Below, one piece after another: positions 12,951 to 18,105 of a stretch of DNA of 18,105 nucleotides; within the stretch, counting starts at the first letter, position 1, and each line of letters starts with the position of its first letter. Source of the stretch: DASWJQ01 sp964517315 (lineage in GTDB: Bacteria > Chloroflexota > Anaerolineae > Anaerolineales > E44-bin32); NCBI GenBank assembly GCA_964517315.1, contig CAZFCJ010000073.1:1-18105 (forward strand). The letters are read 5' to 3'. Under the pieces are notes generated by a model. That model was not told the origin of the DNA and ran no database searches. It worked only from the letters and a program-made list of their open reading frames with translations. A program made the translations under genes and the position numbers.

Positions 12951-14153
12951 TCAAACCAGCAGGTCCTTATTCCGCTCCAAGCTATCCATCAAGCGATCAA
13001 CGTCCGATGGGTCATTGTAGAAATGGGGTGAAACCCGCACGTTGTCATCGCGGCTGGTGGTGATGACCCCATCCTCTTGCAGCTTCTTGACCAGCAGGTC
13101 GGCCTTGTGAGAACGGATGGCGATCAACGCGCCGTGAGCTGCCGGGTCGACCGGGGTGGCCAGGTTGTAGCCTCGCTGCATGGCCCCTTCCTTGACGGCA
13201 CCCGTCAGGTCCGAGATGCGGCGCTCGATTCTCGGCAGCCCCACTTTCTGGATCAGCCTCATGCCCGCGATGCCGGCGTAGATATTGGGGACAGGGGGCG
13301 TGCCGGTCTCAAAGCGGCGGGCGGTGGGCGAGGGCTCGTTCTTGCTCGGATCCATGGCGAATATGTCGGCCTGCGAGAACCAGCCGATGACCTTGGGCTC
13401 CAGGTCAGGAATAAGCTGCTTGCGCGCGTAGAGGAAGGCCAGTCCCGACGAACCGAGCAAATACTTGAGCACCCCACCTACCAGAAAGTCGGGGCCGAGC
13501 TGTTTGACGTCAATGGGGAATGTGCCCAAAGCCTGATAGCTGTCCAAGAGCACGAGTGCGCCCCGGTTGTGCGCCATCTCGATGATCTCCTCGACCGGCA
13601 AGCGGGTCCCATTCCGGTAGCAAACGTAGGTGATCGACACCAATAAGGTGCGATCGTCGATCGCCTCCTCGAAGCGCTGCAGCGGGATGCGGTTGCCGGC
13701 GGCGGGAACGTGGACAACGTCCGCGCCGCGCGGTTCCTGCGCGTGCCAAATGTGGCCGATCGTAGGGAATTCGAAGTCCGACATCACGATCTTGTTGCGC
13801 TCACCGGAGAAGGCAAGACTGCTGGCCAGCGCGCTCACGGAGTGCGAGACGGACGTCGTTACCGCGATCTCGTCGCCCTCGGCGGCGATCAGGGTCGCGA
13901 ATGCGTTGCGAGCCGATTCCATTCGCTCCACCCAATAATCCCAGGGCGCGCCCTTCTCCGCCCAGTCGCGCAGGTAATCCTGATACGCGCGCTGCACGTC
14001 CACCGACAAGGCGCCTTTGGAGCAGCTGTTGAGGTAGGCCTTGTCGTTGAAGATCGGGAACCGCTCCCGATACGGGGCATCGCCGGCCTGCGGGGTGGCC
14101 GCGCTGCCTATCGCCTGCGACAGCTTACGGTCTTCTGTGTCCGTGATCTCCAT
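12951..14153 (-). CDS. Aminotransferase class V fold PLP enzyme, probably kynureninase-like
   Basis: A 400-residue fold-type I enzyme. LVLLDSYQALGTFPIDV (200-216) holds the cofactor-ring Asp204; PDFLVGGVLKYLLGSSGLAFLY holds the PLP lysine, Lys230; KVIGWFSQ (254-261) resembles the VGWFGH segment of kynureninases as I remember it; RRFETGTPPVPN (279-290) and VRVSPHFYN (372-380) complete the class V pattern. Kynureninase cleaves kynurenine to anthranilate and alanine, which fits the dioxygenase in the window, but class V also includes cysteine desulfurases and isopenicillin N epimerase-like proteins, and the usual His/Ala after the Asp is Ser-Tyr-Gln here. Its ATG has AAAGGTGG upstream and lies 25 nt after the livF stop, so it is probably the last gene of the importer operon. 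Confidence 0.85.
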   Translation of the reverse strand: MEITDTEDRKLSQAIGSAATPQAGDAPYRERFPIFNDKAYLNSCSKGALSVDVQRAYQDYLRDWAEKGAPWDYWVERMESARNAFATLIAAEGDEIAVTTSVSHSVSALASSLAFSGERNKIVMSDFEFPTIGHIWHAQEPRGADVVHVPAAGNRIPLQRFEEAIDDRTLLVSITYVCYRNGTRLPVEEIIEMAHNRGALVLLDSYQALGTFPIDVKQLGPDFLVGGVLKYLLGSSGLAFLYARKQLIPDLEPKVIGWFSQADIFAMDPSKNEPSPTARRFETGTPPVPNIYAGIAGMRLIQKVGLPRIERRISDLTGAVKEGAMQRGYNLATPVDPAAHGALIAIRSHKADLLVKKLQEDGVITTSRDDNVRVSPHFYNDPSDVDRLMDSLERNKDLLV

Positions 14154-14178
14154 TTCTACTTCGCCACCTTTCAGGCCG

Positions 14179-14907
14179 CTAGCGGCCCAGGTACGCCTTG
14201 CGCATCATCTCATTCCCCAGCAGATTCTCGGAGGTGTCGGCCAGGACAATGCGGCCGGTCTGCAGAACATAGCCCCGGTCGGCGACGGAAAGCGCCATGT
14301 TGGCGTTCTGCTCCACCATGAATACCGTCGTGCCGACCTGGTTTATACGCTGAATAATTTCAAAGTTGTGCTCGACCAGTACGGGCGCCAAGCCCATCGA
14401 GGGCTCATCCATGAGCAGAAGTCGAGGGTGCGACATGAGCGCCCGAGCCATGGCCAGCATCTGCTGCTCGCCACCGCTCAGCGTCTTGCCCATTTGATTC
14501 AGGCGCTCTCCCATGCGCGGAAATAATTCCAGCACGTGCTCGAAGTCCTCTTCAATCCCGTCGGAATCATCACGAAGGTAGGCACCCATGAGCAGGTTTT
14601 CACGCACGCTCATCTCGCCGAAGATCCGTCGGTTCTCCGGCACGACGGCCATGCCGCGCCTGATTCGGTAGCTGGTGTGTCGATCTTCGACCCGTTCTCC
14701 CCGGAATTCGATCGACCCGCTCACCGGACGAACGATCCCCAGGATGGTCTTAAGCGTGGTCGATTTACCTGAGGCGTTGCCGCCAAGGAGACAGACCAGT
14801 TCACCCGGGTAGATCTCCAGGTCAACGTCCTGCAGGATGTGGATCTCACCGTAATAGGTGTTCACATCCTTAAGTCTCAGGATCGGCTCATTGCCGTTCT
14901 CGTTCAA
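14179..14907 (-). CDS. livF: LIV-type ABC importer ATPase, LivF
   Basis: A 242-residue ABC ATPase. The Walker A is GGNASGKST (Ala-Ser in place of the common Gly-Ala), the signature LSGGEQQMLAMARAL, Walker B LLLMDEPSMGLAP, and the segment after it reads VFMVEQN, typical of LivF. It starts with TTG at 14907, overlapping the livG stop as TTGA, with GGGGAG 8 nt upstream. With LivG it would power uptake through the two permeases. The HAAT/LIV importer family carries branched-chain amino acids, but many catabolic-cluster members carry aromatic acids, which fits the next gene, a kynureninase-like enzyme. Confidence 0.95.
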   Translation of the reverse strand: MNENGNEPILRLKDVNTYYGEIHILQDVDLEIYPGELVCLLGGNASGKSTTLKTILGIVRPVSGSIEFRGERVEDRHTSYRIRRGMAVVPENRRIFGEMSVRENLLMGAYLRDDSDGIEEDFEHVLELFPRMGERLNQMGKTLSGGEQQMLAMARALMSHPRLLLMDEPSMGLAPVLVEHNFEIIQRINQVGTTVFMVEQNANMALSVADRGYVLQTGRIVLADTSENLLGNEMMRKAYLGR

Positions 14908-15704
14908 CCGTCCGACTCCCCCCGCCGCGCTTGCCGGCCCAAGTATGCCTCGACGACGCGCGGATCGATCGTCACCTCATCATAGCTGCCTTCGGCAATC
15001 TTCTCGCCGTAGTCCAATGCAATCACCCGGTCAGATATGCCCTCGACCACTTTCATGTCGTGCTCAATCACGATGATCGTGACTCCCCGCTCATCGCGCA
15101 GTTTGCCGATCAGCCCGGTGATCTCCTCGGTTTCCTTGGGATTCATGCCCGCCGAGGGCTCGTCGAGCAACAACAGCCTGGGACCGCCGGCCATCGCGCG
15201 GGCAATCTCCAGCCGCCTGCGGTTGGCGTAGGAAAGGCTGTAGGCCGGCTCGTCAAAACGGTAACCCACCAACCTCTCGCCGAAGAATGCCAGGGTCTCC
15301 TCCGCCTGTACCCGGACGCGCTGCTCCTCTTCCCTCCACTTACGGGTGCGGAACACAATCGGAAGCAGCCCCGCCTTCATCTCCGGGTATGCCGCGGCCA
15401 TCACGTTCTCAATCACACTCATGTTCAAAAACAGCCGCAGAGTCTGGAACGTGCGTGACACGCCAAGGGCCGCGATCTCATGAGAAGGCATTCCCACGAT
15501 CGATCGCCCCTCGAACACTATGTCCCCTGAGTCGGGCTCATTGATTCCCGTCAGCAGGTTAAGCGCCGTGGTCTTTCCCGCTCCGTTCGGCCCGATAACG
15601 CTCAGAATTTCACCCCGGGCGACGTCGAAGGACAGGCGATCAATCGCCTGCAAGGCGCCGAACGATTTCGACAGATCACGGACCTCTAAGAGTTTTTCAC
15701 TCAT
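14904..15704 (-). CDS. livG: LIV-type ABC importer ATPase, LivG
   Basis: A 266-residue ABC ATPase. The Walker A is GPNGAGKTT, SRTFQTLRLFLNMSVIENV is the LivG-type Q-loop region, the signature is the degenerate LSYANRRRLEIARAMA usual for LivG, Walker B is LLLLDEPSAGMNP, and the switch His is in VIEHDM. The ATG at 15704 overlaps the livM stop as ATGA, which decides the start; an open frame continuing upstream in the same phase is only the antisense shadow of livM. Coupled translation of the importer genes is likely. It acts at the cytoplasmic face of the membrane with LivF. Confidence 0.95.
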   Translation of the reverse strand: MSEKLLEVRDLSKSFGALQAIDRLSFDVARGEILSVIGPNGAGKTTALNLLTGINEPDSGDIVFEGRSIVGMPSHEIAALGVSRTFQTLRLFLNMSVIENVMAAAYPEMKAGLLPIVFRTRKWREEEQRVRVQAEETLAFFGERLVGYRFDEPAYSLSYANRRRLEIARAMAGGPRLLLLDEPSAGMNPKETEEITGLIGKLRDERGVTIIVIEHDMKVVEGISDRVIALDYGEKIAEGSYDEVTIDPRVVEAYLGRQARRGESDG

Positions 15705-17233
15705 ACAATTGTTACACGAAGCTTGCCAAGCAGTCCTTGCGGACGGCGGACCATCAGGACGATCAGCGACAGGCCGACGATCAGGATCCGGGTGACCGAG
15801 GCCTCGGTCGCCAGCCGCGTCTCCCAGGAAAAGGCCGCCAGGTAGACGGTCACCCCCAGCCAGACCCAGCGCCAGCTGGACTTCGAATAGATGATACCCA
15901 AGGTGGCCAGGATGGCCAGGCTGATGGCGATATTGCCCGCCGTTTTGAAGTCCTCCGGCACAATCAGCCACGCCTGGACGGCCTGGTTGAGCAGTGAACC
16001 TTCGGCGGGAAAGGTGCCCGCATCCAAGCCAGGAGCGAGCCCGCCGACGGCCAGCTTGAGCGCGAACCCGCCCACGACCGTGCCGCCGAGCACGGCCGCC
16101 AACCGGCGGGGGACCCGGAGCCAATAGATCAGCCCGCCGAGGGTGGTCATGTAGAAGAGGAAGCCGGCCAGCTCCACATTGCGCAGTAGCTCGGGTAGGA
16201 CGGTGAAGATGAATGCGCCCAAGACCGCGCCGGGCAGGCTGCCGAGCCCTCCGAGCACGACCATGGCGTAAAGCTCGATCAGCAGAAGGACGTCGTAACG
16301 GTTGGGGACCACATTGCCCTGCCACGCGGCGAAGAGCGCGCCGGCCAGACCTGCGATGGCTGCGCCCATCGAAAAGGCCAACAGCTTGAGCTTGCGTGTT
16401 GGCGTGCCCAGCACCTCGGTCGCCAGCTCGTCCTCGCGCATGGACCGCCAGGCCCGTCCGATGCGCGAATTGCGAATGCGGGTCACGATCAGATAGACCG
16501 AGGCCAGCAGTATAAAGAATAGATAGTAGTAGTGAATCGTGGAACTGAAGGTGAAGCCGAAGACGCTGATGTCATCGAGACGGTTGATCCCGTTCGGGCC
16601 GCGCGTCAGATCGACGGTGCCTTCGATGCCGGGGATCTTGACCCGGGTGAGCGTGAGCACGAGCTGAACGAACAGCAGGCCGAATCCGAGCGTGACGATG
16701 GCCAGATAGTCGCCGCGCAACCTCAGAGAAGAGGAGCCTAGGAGCCAGCCAATCCCGGCTGTGATGGCGATGACCAGGGGCACACCGATCAGCGAGGGCA
16801 CGTGGACGCCGTCGCCGATGAAGTCGGAGGACATGTAGGCGTAGGAATAACCGGCGATCCCGAAGAACGCAGCATAACCCAAATCCAGCAACCCGGCGTA
16901 GCCGGCCACGACGTTCAGGCCGATGGCCAAGATGCTGAAGGCCAGGAACATCGTTCCAACCCTGACGATGAAGTTGTTGTTAGAAATGCCCAGCAGGGTC
17001 AGGGCGGGCGGCGTGGCGGTCACCAGAGGCATACTCACGATGAGGCCCACGATGATCAGCATGCGCCGCGTTTCGGAGATGGCTTCCCAGCGATCGTAAA
17101 GTCGGCCCCACAAGCCCTCCCGGCCGCGCCGGCGCTGTTCGACTTCGGCGACCCATTCGTCGCTGCCGATGCTGGGATCGTCGGCCGTCCTCTGCGCGGG
17201 GTTGCCGTCTCTGGTTCGGTCCCGCTCCCTCAT
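15701..17233 (-). CDS. livM: LIV-type ABC importer permease LivM, enlarged
   Basis: A 510-residue inner-membrane permease. Many LivM proteins have about 300-430 residues. The N-terminal 50 residues are charged and cytoplasmic. Core LivM features follow: LNVVAGYAGLLDLGYAAFFG (106-125), LRLRGDYLAIVTLGFG (170-185) and the ATPase-contact loop GRAWRSMREDELATEVLG (259-276), then GGLGSLPGAVLGA (328-340). After ELLRNVELAG the protein carries roughly 120 extra residues with additional hydrophobic segments (about 360-480) before the family tail RRPQGLLGK near the C-terminus. This insertion is its odd feature. The ATG at 17233 overlaps the livH stop as ATGA. Confidence 0.93.
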   Translation of the reverse strand: MRERDRTRDGNPAQRTADDPSIGSDEWVAEVEQRRRGREGLWGRLYDRWEAISETRRMLIIVGLIVSMPLVTATPPALTLLGISNNNFIVRVGTMFLAFSILAIGLNVVAGYAGLLDLGYAAFFGIAGYSYAYMSSDFIGDGVHVPSLIGVPLVIAITAGIGWLLGSSSLRLRGDYLAIVTLGFGLLFVQLVLTLTRVKIPGIEGTVDLTRGPNGINRLDDISVFGFTFSSTIHYYYLFFILLASVYLIVTRIRNSRIGRAWRSMREDELATEVLGTPTRKLKLLAFSMGAAIAGLAGALFAAWQGNVVPNRYDVLLLIELYAMVVLGGLGSLPGAVLGAFIFTVLPELLRNVELAGFLFYMTTLGGLIYWLRVPRRLAAVLGGTVVGGFALKLAVGGLAPGLDAGTFPAEGSLLNQAVQAWLIVPEDFKTAGNIAISLAILATLGIIYSKSSWRWVWLGVTVYLAAFSWETRLATEASVTRILIVGLSLIVLMVRRPQGLLGKLRVTIV

Positions 17234-18105
17234 ACTTTCTCCTCGATGCGCCGGCCCAGCAGACCGCTGGGGCGGATCAGCAACGCGGCCACAAGAATAA
17301 TAAAGGCCACCGCCTCCTTGAACGTCACAGAGATGTAAACGCTGGCGAAGGCCTCCGCCATGCCGATCAGCAGGCCGCCCACAACGGCGCCCGGAATGTT
17401 GCCGATGCCGCCGACCACGGAGGCGGTGAAGCCCTTCAGGCCGGCCAAAAAGCCCATCGTGTGGCGGATGCTGAAGAACACGACCCCCACCATCACCCCG
17501 GCGGCGCCCGCCAAGGCGGAGCCGACCAGGAACGTCACCATGACCACCCGATCGACATCGACACCCATCATCGCCGCGGCGTCCATGTCCATCGCCAGCG
17601 CCCGCATGGCCCGGCCCAGACGAGTGCTGCGCACGAAATAAGTCAGTCCAATCATGAGCAGGACCGTCGTGATGATCACCATCAGACGCGCGCTGTCCAG
17701 CCGAAATCCGCCCACAAGCGGCCCCGCCGCCGCCGGAATGAGGGTCCCCACGCCATAATTCAGCGGGCGCGGGCTCACGACCAGTTGAACCAAATTTTGT
17801 AGGACGAACGAAACCCCCAGCGCGCTGATCAGGGGCGCGATGCGGGGGGCGTTCCGCAGGGGCCGATAGGCGAAGCGCTCGATGGCCACCCCCAGGATGG
17901 AGGTCCCGGCCATGGCCACGATCATCATGATGACCAGCACGGCAATGCGCGGGATCAGCGGGCCGCTCTCCGGGATGAGAAGGATCAGAACGGCGTAGCC
18001 CAGGTAGGCGCCGACCATGTAGACGTCGCCGTGGGCGAAGTTCAGCAGTTTGAGAATGCCGTAGACCATCGAGTAACCGAGCGCGATCAGCGCGTACACG
18101 CTGCC
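17230..18105 (-). CDS. livH: LIV-type ABC importer permease LivH, partial (5' end outside the window)
   Basis: The gene enters at the right edge; 291 residues are visible, beginning GSVYALIALGYSMVYGILK, so only the first dozen or so residues are missing. A GTG at 18099 is an internal Val codon, not the start, because the family sequence GS precedes it. NFAHGDVYMVGAYLGY, the ATPase-contact loop GRAMRALAMDMDAAAMMGV, GLKGFTASVVGGIGNIPGAVVGG and the tail IRPSGLLG are characteristic of LivH. It forms the membrane channel with LivM. The substrate-binding protein and the operon promoter are not in this window. Confidence 0.93.
   Translation of the reverse strand, partial: GSVYALIALGYSMVYGILKLLNFAHGDVYMVGAYLGYAVLILLIPESGPLIPRIAVLVIMMIVAMAGTSILGVAIERFAYRPLRNAPRIAPLISALGVSFVLQNLVQLVVSPRPLNYGVGTLIPAAAGPLVGGFRLDSARLMVIITTVLLMIGLTYFVRSTRLGRAMRALAMDMDAAAMMGVDVDRVVMVTFLVGSALAGAAGVMVGVVFFSIRHTMGFLAGLKGFTASVVGGIGNIPGAVVGGLLIGMAEAFASVYISVTFKEAVAFIILVAALLIRPSGLLGRRIEEKV

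Noticed and set aside
14904..16325. Extended 473-codon frame for LivG
   Set aside because: The first two-fifths is antisense-like low-complexity sequence overlapping livM on the same strand in another frame; the ATGA overlap at 15701-15704 gives the natural start.
1..18105. CRISPR arrays, tRNA and rRNA genes
   Set aside because: No regularly spaced direct repeats, no cloverleaf with a TTC-arm consensus and no rRNA-like sequence were seen in reading the intergenic regions.

Overview
The window is GC-rich bacterial DNA with dense, mostly minus-strand operons. Its genes point to aerobic breakdown of tryptophan or indolic aromatics through anthranilate and a CoA-thioester route. The organism cannot be named. 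High GC, an F420/FMN-type split-barrel reductase domain, a possible leaderless start and several palindromic intergenic repeats suggest a Chloroflexota- or Actinomycetota-like soil, sediment or marine lineage. That is an impression, not a determination.

Layout. (1) 1-64, minus: first codons of a secreted or membrane-anchored protein, cut by the left edge, followed by about 630 bp without a recognisable gene. (2) 694-6235, minus: TetR-type regulator, a fused FAD monooxygenase/split-barrel flavin reductase, SDR dehydrogenase, crotonase, Rid-family protein and acyl-CoA dehydrogenase, spaced like an operon. (3) 6264-7058, plus: a creatininase-family amidohydrolase, divergent from the regulator and separated from it by 28 bp holding a near-perfect palindrome. 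(4) 7093-8532, minus: tryptophan 2,3-dioxygenase with an extra degenerate dioxygenase-like N-terminal region and its own strong promoter. (5) 8600-8950: a palindromic repeat-rich spacer. (6) 8951-9388, minus: a small cupin, divergent from a plus-strand operon (9530-12773) of a two-subunit TPP decarboxylase, a metal-dependent cyclase/hydrolase and a threonine-synthase-like PLP enzyme. A 37-nt hairpin lies inside this operon. (7) 12774-12950: convergent spacer with a second palindromic element. (8) 12951-18105, minus: a kynureninase-like PLP enzyme at the end of a livHMGF-type ABC importer operon whose genes overlap by 4 nt; livH is cut by the right edge.

Working model (inference). The importer brings in tryptophan, kynurenine or a related aromatic. 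Tryptophan 2,3-dioxygenase makes N-formylkynurenine. The cyclase or the creatininase-family hydrolase removes the formyl group, and the kynureninase-like enzyme releases anthranilate. After CoA activation by a ligase not present here, the fused monooxygenase dearomatises 2-aminobenzoyl-CoA, and the crotonase, SDR, acyl-CoA dehydrogenase and perhaps the Rid protein process the alicyclic CoA ester. The TPP decarboxylase beside a cyclase of isatin-hydrolase size suggests a second feeder branch, isatin to isatinate to an anthranilate-level product. The most novel-looking point is the monooxygenase: its N-terminal half resembles 2-aminobenzoyl-CoA monooxygenase/reductase, but where that enzyme carries an Old-Yellow-Enzyme-type domain this one carries a PPOX/F420-type split-barrel domain.
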